This document shows, one piece after another, positions 49,284 through 57,415 of a DNA stretch of 64,000 nt. The notes under the pieces were generated by a model. The model had not been told where the DNA came from and did not search any database. It was given only the letters and a program-made list of their open reading frames with translations. Position 1 is the first letter of the stretch. The number at the start of each line of letters is the position of its first letter. This stretch comes from Lysinimonas soli (GTDB lineage: Bacteria; Actinomycetota; Actinomycetes; Actinomycetales; Microbacteriaceae): NCBI RefSeq assembly GCF_042655435.1, contig NZ_JBHSMG010000003.1, positions 124,001 through 188,000 on the forward strand. Direction: 5' to 3'. The position numbers and the translations under genes were made by a program.

Positions 49284-50702
49284 TCAGGGCGCGACGGCGA
49301 CGTTCCGGTTCGAGACCAGGGAGCCGGGTTGCGGGCTGGTGAGCACCGTCGTCGTCGTCCCCGTTCCCAGGTCGTGCCCGGCGATCCCCACCGGGATGAA
49401 CGTGAACGCCGGGTTGTTCATCACCGAGCTGTAGGTGCCCGAATAGATCTGACCACGCCAGGTGAAGCCGTTGCTGCCGTTGAAGGCGCAGGGTGTGTAG
49501 AGCATCGCGTCGATTGGCGCCTGGATCTGGAAGCTGTTGTTGATCGCGAAGTCCCCCTCGCTCGCCGAGCAGGTGGGCTGGCCGTCCTTGACCGAGTCGG
49601 GGGTGATGAACCACAGCCTCCGTTCGGTGGTGTCGGCCGAGGCGAAGTTGAGCTGGTTGATCGAGCCCCAGCTGAACTTGGGGGCGAAGATGACCACGTC
49701 GCTGGTCAGCTTGAAGGTCGTGTTGTTGGTCCCCGAGATCCCCGACGGGCAGCCCATCGCGTTGATGATGACCGGCTTGCCCGTGAAGCCGCCGAAGTTG
49801 CCGCCGTACTGGGTGCAGGTCGAGCCGCTCAGCGTGATCACCTGGTACGGATCGCCGCTCGAGTCGATCCAGTCGCCGGGCACGTAGTCGACGTCGCTCC
49901 AGGGCGCCGCGGTCGGAAGCGCGCTGCTCTGCGTGTACGTGCCGCCCACCTGCGACTTGGGCGGATTCGGGGTCACGCTGCCGGCCGTCAGGTTGCCGCT
50001 GACGCTGCCCTTGTTGCCCAGGTTCATCGACCCGGTGACCCACGCACTGCCGTTGATGGCGCAGCTGTTCGTCCCCAGGTCGACGTTGCCGATCACGACG
50101 ACGTCCCCGTTGATCACGGTGTTGTTCTTGCCGCAGACGAAGTTGCCCTTCTTGATCACCAGACCCGCGCCGGGGCTCTCGGAGAGATCGAGCGAGGAGT
50201 TGGCCTGCACGACCCCGCCGCTGTAGAGATACATCGCGACTCCGCTCGGGGTCACGCCGGGCCAGAGGAAGTTGTAGATCGCCTCGACCCTGCTCGGCGA
50301 GCCGATCGGGTTGCCGGCCGCGTTGGTGGCTCGCCCGATTGAGACGATGCGCACCTGCGGCGTGAGGTAGGCAGGGCAGCCGGCCTGCCAGGCGCCGTTC
50401 ACGAACCGCGAGACGGTGGCCGAGTAGTTCAACGAACCGGTCGACGAATAGGTACCGGATGTCGGCTGAACCGTGCAGGTGCCCGCGAACAGGCCGGCCC
50501 GGGCCGCCGCGACCCCGGCGTCGGCCGCAGCTTGGGACTGGATGCCCGAGCGGGTCGCGTTCGAGAAGGTCAGTCCCTGCACGACGGACGACGACACGAG
50601 CGCGCCGACGATCAGTCCCACGGCCATGACGCCCAGCACGGGGATCAGCGCGGAGCCGCGCTCGCCGTCCCGGAGGCGGCGGAGTCTCGTGATCAATAGC
50701 AT
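49284..50702 (-). CDS. PilX-type pilus-assembly-like surface protein
   Basis: A 472-residue exported protein. Its N-terminus has a Ser/Ala-rich hydrophobic segment (about residues 17-40, GSALIPVLGVMAVGLIVGALV) like PilX-type minor pilins. A long Gly/Ser/Asn/Thr-rich body follows, with repeated short beta-strand units (about 165-240, NTVINGDVVVIGNVDLGTNSCAINGSAWVTG) that resemble polymer-forming bactofilin-like repeats. It is the third gene of the prepilin unit and overlaps the previous one by 10 bp. It could be a surface-exposed tip or adhesive component. Confidence 0.7.
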   Translation of the reverse strand: MLLITRLRRLRDGERGSALIPVLGVMAVGLIVGALVSSSVVQGLTFSNATRSGIQSQAAADAGVAAARAGLFAGTCTVQPTSGTYSSTGSLNYSATVSRFVNGAWQAGCPAYLTPQVRIVSIGRATNAAGNPIGSPSRVEAIYNFLWPGVTPSGVAMYLYSGGVVQANSSLDLSESPGAGLVIKKGNFVCGKNNTVINGDVVVIGNVDLGTNSCAINGSAWVTGSMNLGNKGSVSGNLTAGSVTPNPPKSQVGGTYTQSSALPTAAPWSDVDYVPGDWIDSSGDPYQVITLSGSTCTQYGGNFGGFTGKPVIINAMGCPSGISGTNNTTFKLTSDVVIFAPKFSWGSINQLNFASADTTERRLWFITPDSVKDGQPTCSASEGDFAINNSFQIQAPIDAMLYTPCAFNGSNGFTWRGQIYSGTYSSVMNNPAFTFIPVGIAGHDLGTGTTTTVLTSPQPGSLVSNRNVAVAP

Positions 50703-51262
50703 TGCGGGCTCCCGGTGCTTCCGGCTCGGCTGTAGACCGAGGTGGTCATGGTCTGCGGGCTCGACTGACCCGCGGGCACGTCGTTGAACGAGACCAGCAG
50801 CTGCTGGCCGACGACGGTGAAGATGCCGGTTCCCGAGGAGGGGGTCACCCCCGAGTCCAGAAGCGTCCAGCCCGCGACCGTGGCGGCATCCGGAGCCGTG
50901 GCGATCGTGGTCGTCGAGACCGTCGACCGGATCGATCCGTCGGTGGCGGAGTAGTACCAGGCCGAGCAGACCCAGGCGATCGTCGCCCCGCTCTGGGCGG
51001 TTCGCGCCACGAGCAGCTGGTCGTTGCCCTGCGGACTGGTCAACCGGAAGTCGGAGGAGTTGCGCACGCCGTTGTCGATCGAGCGGAGCACGAGTTGTGC
51101 CGCATTGCTCGTGTCGATGCGTGCGGTCACGCTCTTCGGGGTCGTGATCAACGACACCAGCAGGCTGCCCACCACCGTGAGGATGATCCCCAGGAGCACG
51201 CACGAGATGAGCAGCTCCACCAGGGTGAAACCGTCGTCGCCCTTCGGGTCCGGAGTCGTCAT
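50693..51262 (-). CDS. Prepilin-like protein (PilW type)
   Basis: A 189-residue exported protein. After a short polar leader with GDDGFTLVELLISCVLLGIILTVVGSLLV, the Phe-Thr-Leu-Val-Glu-Leu class III signal matches type IV prepilins: cleavage before Phe and a Glu at +5 position. The rest is a globular Ser/Thr-rich domain with several Cys. It probably joins or primes a pilus or pseudopilus. An in-frame GTG at 51268 overlaps the upstream stop; the ATG 51262 is used. Confidence 0.8.
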   Translation of the reverse strand: MTTPDPKGDDGFTLVELLISCVLLGIILTVVGSLLVSLITTPKSVTARIDTSNAAQLVLRSIDNGVRNSSDFRLTSPQGNDQLLVARTAQSGATIAWVCSAWYYSATDGSIRSTVSTTTIATAPDAATVAGWTLLDSGVTPSSGTGIFTVVGQQLLVSFNDVPAGQSSPQTMTTSVYSRAGSTGSPQCY

Positions 51263-51264
51263 GG

Positions 51265-51684
51265 TCACGCCGCGGTCAGGAACACGAGGGTGCTGGCCGA
51301 GACCAGCGCGGCGCCCGTGTCGGTGCGGCTGACCTTGACCAGCACGCTCACGGTCGCGGGGAATGTCGCGGGGCACGCGCCGACGATTCGCTGGGTGCGC
51401 AGCGTGACCCCCGGACCGGTGCTGGTCTGGTCGAGGGCCGTCAATCCGGCGCAGGTCTTCTGCGCCCGGGCACCTTCGAGGGCTTGATTGGCCAGGGAGG
51501 CGGCGGTGACCATGGTCTGGTTCTTCGACGACTGCACGAGACCCTGCAGGAGGATCGGCAGCACGGCCGTGGCGATGATCATCAGAACGAAGAGGGCGAC
51601 GACCGACTCGATGAGCGAGAATCCGCCGTCGTTCTCGGACAGTTCCGTGAGTCGCCTCGAAGGCCCCCAACCACGACGTACCAC
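51265..51684 (-). CDS. Prepilin-like protein (PilV type)
   Basis: A 139-residue exported protein with the prepilin signal ENDGGFSLIESVVALFVLMIIATAVLPILLQGL (Gly-Phe cleavage site and Glu5), then a small globular domain with three Cys. GTG 51684 is chosen because GGAGG lies 8 nt upstream; a TTG further out is less likely. First of three minor-pilin-like genes. No assembly ATPase, platform protein or prepilin peptidase is encoded in this window, so those parts must lie elsewhere. Confidence 0.8.
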   Translation of the reverse strand: MVRRGWGPSRRLTELSENDGGFSLIESVVALFVLMIIATAVLPILLQGLVQSSKNQTMVTAASLANQALEGARAQKTCAGLTALDQTSTGPGVTLRTQRIVGACPATFPATVSVLVKVSRTDTGAALVSASTLVFLTAA

Positions 51685-51805
51685 GACAACGACCTCCCCC
51701 AAGGCAGCCGGAGCGGGGATGCTCCTGGCACTCTGGTCATCGCCGCCGGGCGGGCGGGGTTACGCGCCGGGTCGCCCCCACTTCGGGGTACGACGGAGCA
51801 GGGCG

Positions 51806-52792
51806 TCAGAGGCCGAAGTCGATCACGAGCGAGCCCGAGGCGTCGCCTCGTCGCAGCTCGTCGAGGGCGCGGGCCGTGTCGCCGAAGCCGTAGCGGGTGA
51901 CCGTCGGGGTGAGAGCGAGCCGTGTGGCCAGCCGCAGGAAGGCGTCACCGTCCGATCGCGTGTTCGCCGTGACCGTGCGCAGGTCCCGCTCGCGGAAGAG
52001 GTGCGCGTCGTAGTTCATCGCGGGGATGTCGCTCATGTGGATCCCGGCGAGCACGACGGTTCCCCCCGGTGCGGTCGCCGACAGGGCCGCGGGCACCAGC
52101 TCGCCTGCCGGAGCGAAGACGATCGCCGAGTCGAGCGGCTGCGGTGGCGCATCCATCGCCTCCCCGACGAAGTCGAGCCCGAGGCGACGGGCGAGGGCAC
52201 GGTTCTGCTCGCCCCGGGTCATGGCGCTCACCCGGGCGCCGGCGGCGAGGGCGAGTTGCGCGGTGAGGTGACCGCTTGAGCCGAATCCGTAGATCCCCAG
52301 GTGACCTCCGCTGGGCAGCTCGGCCCTCTGCAGGGCCCGGTAGCCGATGATGCCCGCGCAGAGCAGCGGGGCGAGAGCGACCGGGTCGGCCTCTGGAGGA
52401 AGGGGATACGCGAAGGCTTCGGGCACGGTCACGAACTCAGCGAAGCCGCCGTCGACATCCCACCCGGTGAACACGGCGTACGGGCACAGGTTCTCGCGTC
52501 CGGAGCGGCACCATCGACAGGCGCCACAGGTGCGATGGAGCCAGGCGATGCCGACCAACTCGCCCACCGTCGCCGACACGGTTCCCGTGCCGAGGGCCTC
52601 CACGACGCCGACCACCTGGTGCCCCGGGACAACCCCCGTGCGGTGCTCGGGCAGTTCGCGATCGACGACGTGCAGGTCGGTTCGGCACACCCCGCAGGCA
52701 AGGACCCGCACCAGAAGCTCACCGGCGCCCGGCGCGGGCGTGTCCTTCTCGCCCAGCCGGACGCCGGTGGAGGCCGTGAACCAGGCCCTCAT
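51806..52792 (-). CDS. Zinc-dependent alcohol dehydrogenase
   Basis: A 328-residue medium-chain dehydrogenase. Catalytic-zinc ligands appear in VLACGVCRTDLHVV and the following His of GHQVVG; the structural-zinc Cys set is CGACRWCRSGRENLC. The NAD(P) motif is YGFGSSGHLTAQL. It is the last gene of the BON-Hsp20-ADH operon, starting 4 bp after the Hsp20 stop. In DosR-type regulons such dehydrogenases help dispose of reducing power at low oxygen. Confidence 0.9.
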   Translation of the reverse strand: MRAWFTASTGVRLGEKDTPAPGAGELLVRVLACGVCRTDLHVVDRELPEHRTGVVPGHQVVGVVEALGTGTVSATVGELVGIAWLHRTCGACRWCRSGRENLCPYAVFTGWDVDGGFAEFVTVPEAFAYPLPPEADPVALAPLLCAGIIGYRALQRAELPSGGHLGIYGFGSSGHLTAQLALAAGARVSAMTRGEQNRALARRLGLDFVGEAMDAPPQPLDSAIVFAPAGELVPAALSATAPGGTVVLAGIHMSDIPAMNYDAHLFRERDLRTVTANTRSDGDAFLRLATRLALTPTVTRYGFGDTARALDELRRGDASGSLVIDFGL

Positions 52793-52796
52793 CCGA

Positions 52797-53228
52797 TCAC
52801 GACGCGCTCTTCGGTGCCGTGATCGGGATCTTCGTGGAGCCGGGCAGGCTACCCAGGGGCGCCTTGACGGTCAGCGTCCCGTTCTTGTACTCGGCCGTGA
52901 TCTTGTCGGTCTCGGCGTACTCGGGAAGGCGCACCCGCCGGTAGAAGCTGTTGCTCGTCTCGCGGACGACGTACTGCTTCTTCTTGTCCTTCTCGCTCTC
53001 CTGGTGGTGTGCCTGCACCACGAGGTCGCCGTTCTCCAGGCTCACCGAGACGTCCTTCTCATCGAAGTTCGCCAGTTGGACCTGGACGACGAAGTCGGAC
53101 CCCTCGGTCCAGATGTCGGTCGAGGGAATGCCGAGCGTCAGGATCGGCTCGTCGATGAGTCCGGCCAGGCGGCGGAACATCGGGTCGAGCCCGCGGAGGG
53201 CCCCGGGAAGCACGATTTCAGTGGACAT
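52797..53228 (-). CDS. Hsp20/alpha-crystallin small heat-shock protein (second copy)
   Basis: A 143-residue holdase with the alpha-crystallin domain at about residues 40-130. It has FVVQVQLANFDEKDVSVSLENGDLVVQAHH and the signature AEYKNGTLTVKAPL. It lacks an extended N-terminal arm and differs clearly from the copy at 9753-10223. It lies in the middle of the BON-Hsp20-ADH operon, 12 bp after the BON gene, under the DosR-like box. It is the equivalent of the hypoxia-induced alpha-crystallin of DosR regulons; no CIRCE or HAIR is seen here. Confidence 0.92.
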   Translation of the reverse strand: MSTEIVLPGALRGLDPMFRRLAGLIDEPILTLGIPSTDIWTEGSDFVVQVQLANFDEKDVSVSLENGDLVVQAHHQESEKDKKKQYVVRETSNSFYRRVRLPEYAETDKITAEYKNGTLTVKAPLGSLPGSTKIPITAPKSAS

Positions 53229-53240
53229 GTTCGATTCCTT

Positions 53241-53915
53241 TCAGATGGAGCGGATGGTGATGAGGTTGTGCACCTCGGTGACGTGCGGCGACGACCAGGC
53301 GGCCGCGCCGGCCTGCTGGCGCTCCGCCCAGGAGCGCACGCTGCCGGTCAGAGTCACGACGGTTCCTTCGCTCGTGACCGTGATGGCATTGGCGTCGAGC
53401 GTGGCGTTGCGGGTGATCGCGTTGCGGATGCGTTCGGTGACGTCCTCGGCGGCGGGTCGGCGGGCCAGGGTGATCCGGTTGTCGATCGCGAGCACGCCGA
53501 GCGTGTGCGCGGCGATGCGGCGGGCCGCATCCCGCTGGTAGTTCCAGGCCACCTCGCCCGTGAGGATGACGTGCCCCTTGGCCACCTCGGCCTTGACCCC
53601 GTCCGGAACGTCGGAGGCCCAGTGGAACGCGGTGTGCAGCGAGGCGGCGATGTCACTGTCGGTCCGCGGGCTGATGACGCCTCGCGGGTGGACCCTCAAC
53701 TCGTCGGCGACCGTCGTGACCCCGCGGACGCGCATCGCCGCCTTGACCGCGGCGGTGCGTTCCCGGTACGAGTCGACGTCTCCGCTCAGGGTGACGTTGC
53801 CGTCTTCGACGGCGACCCCGATCCCCGCGGCATCCACGTCGGGCGTCCAGTCCAGTTCGTCTTGGACCGCGAGCTGGACCTCCTGGTCAGTGCGCGTGGT
53901 CTCGGTTGTGCTCAT
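53241..53915 (-). CDS. Triple BON-domain protein
   Basis: A 224-residue protein made of three BON (bacterial OsmY and nodulation) domains at about residues 9-74, 84-152 and 155-222, each with the alternating strand pattern (VEDGNVTLSGDVDSY, VAKGHVILTGEVAW and SEGTVVTLTGSVRSW). BON domains bind phospholipid or associate with membranes. There is no signal peptide, so it may act in the cytoplasm or at the inner face of the membrane. AAAGGAG lies 7 nt before ATG 53915. First gene of the operon with Hsp20 and the alcohol dehydrogenase. Confidence 0.88.
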   Translation of the reverse strand: MSTTETTRTDQEVQLAVQDELDWTPDVDAAGIGVAVEDGNVTLSGDVDSYRERTAAVKAAMRVRGVTTVADELRVHPRGVISPRTDSDIAASLHTAFHWASDVPDGVKAEVAKGHVILTGEVAWNYQRDAARRIAAHTLGVLAIDNRITLARRPAAEDVTERIRNAITRNATLDANAITVTSEGTVVTLTGSVRSWAERQQAGAAAWSSPHVTEVHNLITIRSI

Positions 53916-53944
53916 GGTGAGCTCCTTTCCCTGTTGGCGAGACC

Positions 53945-53986
53945 AGTCGACCCCCGAACGAGGGGGAGGGAAAGGGTCCATGGTCC
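53945..53986 (-). promoter_or_regulatory. DosR-like box and -10 of the BON-Hsp20-ADH operon
   Basis: On the minus strand GGACCATGGACC (53986-53975) lies 42.5 bp (centre) before the predicted start at 53938, and TCGACT (53950-53945) is the -10. The core has the fully palindromic GGACC...GGACC form. Confidence 0.5.
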
Positions 53987-54033
53987 CGTCGGCTTGTGCG
54001 GGGGCTCCGGCAGCGGCTCGCACGGCGACGCCA

Positions 54034-54075
54034 GGACCTTCGGCCCTTCCTGGCCGACGGGCCGCTGCCTATACC
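54034..54075 (+). promoter_or_regulatory. DosR-like box and -10 of the universal stress protein gene
   Basis: GGACCTTCGGCC (54034-54045) is centred 42.5 bp before ATG 54082, and the -10 TATACC (54070-54075) is 6 nt before it. The best match of the island. Confidence 0.55.
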
Positions 54076-54081
54076 TGAGAC

Positions 54082-54894
54082 ATGTCGAGTTCCGCGTCGG
54101 ATTCCTGGTCGGTCACGTCGCCGACGGTCGAGGTGACCCCCGCCCGCCGGTACTGGGTCGCGGTCGACGACTCCCCGGCCACCGATGCCGCCTTCGAATG
54201 GGCCCTGCATCGGGCGCAGCTCCGGTCGGCCCCGCTCGGGCTCATCGTGCTGGACGATGACGGCGCGAGCGACGATCAGAACCGTGACGAGGCGGTGGAC
54301 CGGCTCGCCCGACGTGCGTCTGCGGTGAACCACGAGATCGAGGTCTGCCCGGGAACGAGCCTCGTCGAGGTCCTGCCCGACGACCTGCTGATCGTGGGCG
54401 TTCCAGCCGGTGAGCAGGGGCGCGAGCGCGGGATGCGCCTGGCGGCGCTCGCCGCCTGCTCGGTCGCCGTGATCCCCGAGGACTACGTGACGACGGGGTT
54501 CGGCGTGGTGTGCGGCGTGGATCACCTCGAGAACACCGCGATGATCGCGGCCGTCGCCGCCGAGGAGGCGGAGCAGCTGGATGAGCCGCTGCTGATCATC
54601 CACGCCGTTCCGAAATCGCGTGCCCCGTTCGCCGCGCCCGGTTCCCTCGACCCCGCGATCCGCGTCGCCCGCGACGCGGTGCGGGCGGTGTCCGAACGGC
54701 TGCGCGTGAGCAGCCGCCTGAGCACGCACGAGCCCGTCGCGGCGCTGATCGAGGGTGCGGCTCATGCCGCGATGCTCGTGGTCGGCGGTGAGCGCGTCAC
54801 CTCGGCCGGCACGGTGCTCGGCACGCTCGTTCGCACCACCTCGGTCCCGTTGCTGATCGCGCGCAACGAGGGCGCTGCCGAACTGTCCCGGTAG
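54082..54894 (+). CDS. Universal stress protein (UspA superfamily, tandem domain)
   Basis: A 270-residue cytoplasmic stress protein with two UspA-like halves. The first half has YWVAVDDSPATDAAFEWALHRAQ; the second ends in the nucleotide-binding loop pattern MLVVGGERVTSAGTVLGTLVRTTSVPLLIARNE, with GxxGTVLG-like glycines. Such proteins bind ATP and are induced in hypoxia or stationary phase in DosR regulons. The leaderless ATG at the box's promoter supports that assignment. It is divergent from the BON operon, so both sides of the region respond. Confidence 0.9.
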   Translation: MSSSASDSWSVTSPTVEVTPARRYWVAVDDSPATDAAFEWALHRAQLRSAPLGLIVLDDDGASDDQNRDEAVDRLARRASAVNHEIEVCPGTSLVEVLPDDLLIVGVPAGEQGRERGMRLAALAACSVAVIPEDYVTTGFGVVCGVDHLENTAMIAAVAAEEAEQLDEPLLIIHAVPKSRAPFAAPGSLDPAIRVARDAVRAVSERLRVSSRLSTHEPVAALIEGAAHAAMLVVGGERVTSAGTVLGTLVRTTSVPLLIARNEGAAELSR

Positions 54895-54915
54895 GGCGCC
54901 GCCCGAGCGCGCGGA

Positions 54916-56091
54916 TCAGTGCGGCGCGGGCGCCCCCAGCAGCACGGCGATCACCCCGACCGCGGCCGCGACGACGATCGCCGTCACCACGCCCCGCCGC
55001 AAGGCCACGAGCCAGATCAGGGCCGCGGCGAGCACGCCGAGCTGCCACCACTGACTCAGGGCGAGCCCCAGGGGAACGGACGAGCCGATGATCGCCCCGA
55101 TCACCGCGGTGCCGGCCCCGCTCAGGAACGCCTGGATCGCCGCGTTGTCGCGGAGCCGATCGAAATGCCTCGCGCCGAGCAGGATGAAGGCGAACGAGGG
55201 AGCGAAGGCGACCACGGTCGCCAGCAGGGCGCCGCCGATGCCGGCAGCCGCGTATCCGACGGCGGCGACCGTCAACACCACCGGCCCGGGTGTGACCTGG
55301 CCGAGGGCGACCGCGTTCAGGAACTGCGCGTTCGTCATCCAGTGCTCGGCGACGACCGCGTCGTGCTGCATCAGGGGGATGATCACGAAGCCGCCGCCGT
55401 ACGACAGGGCTCCGACCTTCAGGGCCACCCAGGCCAGGGCCGCCAGGCCGCTGGCGCCGGCGGCGGAAAGCAGCACGGGCAGCAGCAGACTCGTCGCGCC
55501 TCGCGGCGGATGCTCGCGCCAGTCGCGCTGGACGATCACCTCGATCAGCCCGAGTGCCAGCAGCACGAGCACCAGGTACGAGCCGATCGTCGCGCCGGCG
55601 ATCACGCCGATTCCGAGGTAGACGATCCAGCGGATCCGCGGAGCGCGCCGGAGTCCGGTGCGCTTCCAGCTCGCGGGGATCAGGCCGATCCCGGCGTGCA
55701 GCGCGATGGCAGGGACGGCGGCGCCCGCACCCGCTGCGGCCCCGAGGATCCACAGCGGCGGATGCGCGAGCAGGAACAGCGCCGACAGGATCAGGATCAT
55801 CACCAGCCCGGGGGCGATGAAACAGACCCCCCCGACGAGGGCGCCGGCCGGCCCCCGCAGCCGCCACGCGCAGAAGATCGCCAATTGGGTCGATGCCGGG
55901 CCGGGCAGCAGGTTCGTCGCGGCGATGCCGTCTTCGAACTCCTTCGCCTCGATCCACGCCGTCTTCTCGACGCAGAGCGCGCGCAGGAGCGCGATGTGCG
56001 CGGGCGGTCCGCCGAAGCCGGTCACGCCGATCCGCCCCCACTCGCGGGCGATCGTCGGCAGCGACACCCGCGCCGCGGAGGTCGCCGTCAC
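54916..56091 (-). CDS. CHR-family chromate/anion transporter (two-domain)
   Basis: A 391-residue membrane protein with two homologous CHR domains and about 10-12 helices. The first carries FGGPPAHIALLRALCVEKTAWIE, TNLLPGPASTQLAIF and FIAPGLVMIL; the second repeats GGGFVIIPLMQHDAVVAEHWM and NAVALGQVTPGPVVLTVAAVGY. The family exports chromate or transports sulfate-like anions. GTG 56091 keeps the conserved N-terminus; a longer in-frame start would overlap the neighbour. Downstream of the PAP2 gene in the same direction. Confidence 0.88.
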   Translation of the reverse strand: MTATSAARVSLPTIAREWGRIGVTGFGGPPAHIALLRALCVEKTAWIEAKEFEDGIAATNLLPGPASTQLAIFCAWRLRGPAGALVGGVCFIAPGLVMILILSALFLLAHPPLWILGAAAGAGAAVPAIALHAGIGLIPASWKRTGLRRAPRIRWIVYLGIGVIAGATIGSYLVLVLLALGLIEVIVQRDWREHPPRGATSLLLPVLLSAAGASGLAALAWVALKVGALSYGGGFVIIPLMQHDAVVAEHWMTNAQFLNAVALGQVTPGPVVLTVAAVGYAAAGIGGALLATVVAFAPSFAFILLGARHFDRLRDNAAIQAFLSGAGTAVIGAIIGSSVPLGLALSQWWQLGVLAAALIWLVALRRGVVTAIVVAAAVGVIAVLLGAPAPH

Positions 56092-56119
56092 GGCTCTGCT
56101 CCCGCGGAGGAGCGCCGAA

Positions 56120-56875
56120 CTACCGGGAGACGCTCGAGGATGACGCGCGCCGGCTCCATGAGGCAACCATGCCAGACAGCGCGGCCCGCCAGACCAGCAT
56201 GACGAGCGGAGCGACGCCGAGCGCCCAGAGGATCGACGCGAGCACGTCGCTCGGATAGTGCACGCCGTCGATCAGCACCGACATCCCGACCGCGACGATC
56301 GCGAGCGCACCGACCACCCCGGCGACGAGCCGGGCCGTGCCGCGGGGGGCGAGCAGGAACACGACGACCACGACGCTCGTGACGAAGACCTCGTGTCCGC
56401 TCGGGTAGGAGGCGTCGACCGGCTGGCTGTGGAACGGGTGGGGGAGGGCCGCGGCATCGGGTCGCGTCCGATGCACGATCGCCTTGACGACGGCGCTCGG
56501 CAGCCAGGTGAGGGCGATGCCGACGGCGAAGGTGGCAGCGAGGGTGAAGCGCCTCGAGAAGCCCCAGATCAGCAGCGTGGCGACCGCGGTCAGAGCGATC
56601 GCGGGGATCGGACTGAACACCGAGTAGACCCCGGTCGTGATCGCGCCGAGCACGCCGGTGTGCAGCTGGTTGAACCCGGACACGACCCCCGACTCGAGGT
56701 GCGTGAGGCCCGACCCGCGAGCGACCAGCAGGCCGAAGGCCAGAACGGCCAGGGCCACGACGGCGGCCACGGCGACCGCCGCGACGACGCGCGACCGGGT
56801 CAGTGGTCGGGGGGCGGGTGCGGGGGTCGTCACGAGGTCGTGTTCTCCATCTTCGTCCGGCTCAGCGGGCTTCAC
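56120..56875 (-). CDS. PAP2-superfamily phosphatase
   Basis: A 251-residue membrane phosphatase with about six helices. The PAP2 motifs are visible: KAIVHRTRPD (motif 1), PSGHEVFV (motif 2, catalytic His) and GVHYPSDVLAS (motif 3, His and Asp). It probably removes phosphate from lipids such as undecaprenyl diphosphate or phosphatidic acid on the outer face. GTG 56875 starts the reading frame. It is encoded 28 bp before the transporter gene. No convincing DosR-like box is seen upstream. Confidence 0.87.
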   Translation of the reverse strand: MKPAEPDEDGEHDLVTTPAPAPRPLTRSRVVAAVAVAAVVALAVLAFGLLVARGSGLTHLESGVVSGFNQLHTGVLGAITTGVYSVFSPIPAIALTAVATLLIWGFSRRFTLAATFAVGIALTWLPSAVVKAIVHRTRPDAAALPHPFHSQPVDASYPSGHEVFVTSVVVVVFLLAPRGTARLVAGVVGALAIVAVGMSVLIDGVHYPSDVLASILWALGVAPLVMLVWRAALSGMVASWSRRASSSSVSR

Positions 56876-56947
56876 ACAAGCAGGGCCCGACTAAGACCGT
56901 CCCAAGATACCGTCACGGGCGACCGGCTCGAGAACGCGCGTCGCGGA

Positions 56948-57175
56948 TCACTTCGACGCGAACGAGGCCCGGAGCTTCTTGCCGGAGAACGGTCTACCCG
57001 CGAGCGGTGCGAGCAGGCAGAAGTCGAAGATGCCGGCAGCGGCCACGATCGCACCGACCACCGCGAGGATCCACCAGTACCCGCCGAGCCAGGCTCCGAG
57101 CACGAGAAGCGCGACGCCGACGATCCCGCGAACCCAGCGGCCGGTGGTCGAACCGAGGAACTTGAGGATGAACAT
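56948..57175 (-). CDS. DUF2892-type (YgaP-like) small membrane protein
   Basis: A 75-residue protein with two membrane helices (about residues 15-31 and 33-50) and a basic C-terminus, matching the DUF2892 transmembrane module that is often fused to or encoded beside rhodaneses. AAAGGAGG lies 5 nt before ATG 57175. It has its own DosR-like promoter (start at 57192) and follows the persulfide operon, suggesting co-operation with the rhodaneses at the membrane. Confidence 0.8.
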   Translation of the reverse strand: MFILKFLGSTTGRWVRGIVGVALLVLGAWLGGYWWILAVVGAIVAAAGIFDFCLLAPLAGRPFSGKKLRASFASK

Positions 57176-57198
57176 GACGCCTCCTTTCGAATGTCTCG

Positions 57199-57240
57199 AC
57201 CGTAATCCGGGTGGCCCGTGCCCACCACGGCCGAAGGTCC
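57199..57240 (-). promoter_or_regulatory. DosR-like box and -10 of the DUF2892 gene
   Basis: On the minus strand GGACCTTCGGCC (57240-57229) is centred 42.5 bp before the predicted start at 57192, and TACGGT (57204-57199) is the -10. The box touches the stop codon of the Cys-rich gene. Confidence 0.52.
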
Positions 57241-57359
57241 TACGCGGGGCAGGTGCAGAGTTCGGCCTCGGGCACGCCCTGCAGGGCGGCGTCGATGTGC
57301 TCTCCGCATCCGGCCCAGGTGATCTTCTGACAGGTGCTGCAACGGATCTGACGGCACAT
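57240..57359 (-). CDS. Small Cys-rich protein (39 residues)
   Basis: A 39-residue protein with six Cys arranged as CxxxxCxxC...AGCG...CTC (MCRQIRCSTCQKITWAGCGEH), a layout suited to zinc or persulfide binding. CTTTCGAAAGGAG-type SD lies before ATG 57359 (GAAAGGAG at about 57368-57375). It follows the CstR-like gene by 56 bp and precedes the DUF2892 gene. Similar small CxxC...WAGCG proteins occur near rhodaneses in actinobacteria, but no function is assigned. It was found by reading the intergenic sequence, not in a long open frame. Confidence 0.6.
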   Translation of the reverse strand: MCRQIRCSTCQKITWAGCGEHIDAALQGVPEAELCTCPA

Positions 57360-57415
57360 GGTGATGTGCTCCTTTCGAGTTATCGGGTGAGAGTAGTGAG
57401 TGGGGTGGGGACTGG

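Noticed and set aside
51743..51790. Hairpin near 51770 (CCCCACTTCGGGG) as a c-di-GMP or other riboswitch before the prepilin unit
   Set aside because: It is a short GC-rich stem without riboswitch-type conserved bases; it may just be a terminator of the dehydrogenase operon.
56881..56910. DosR-like box before the PAP2 gene (GGGACGG...GGGCCC region)
   Set aside because: The 12-bp core does not match and no -10 lies at the required distance.
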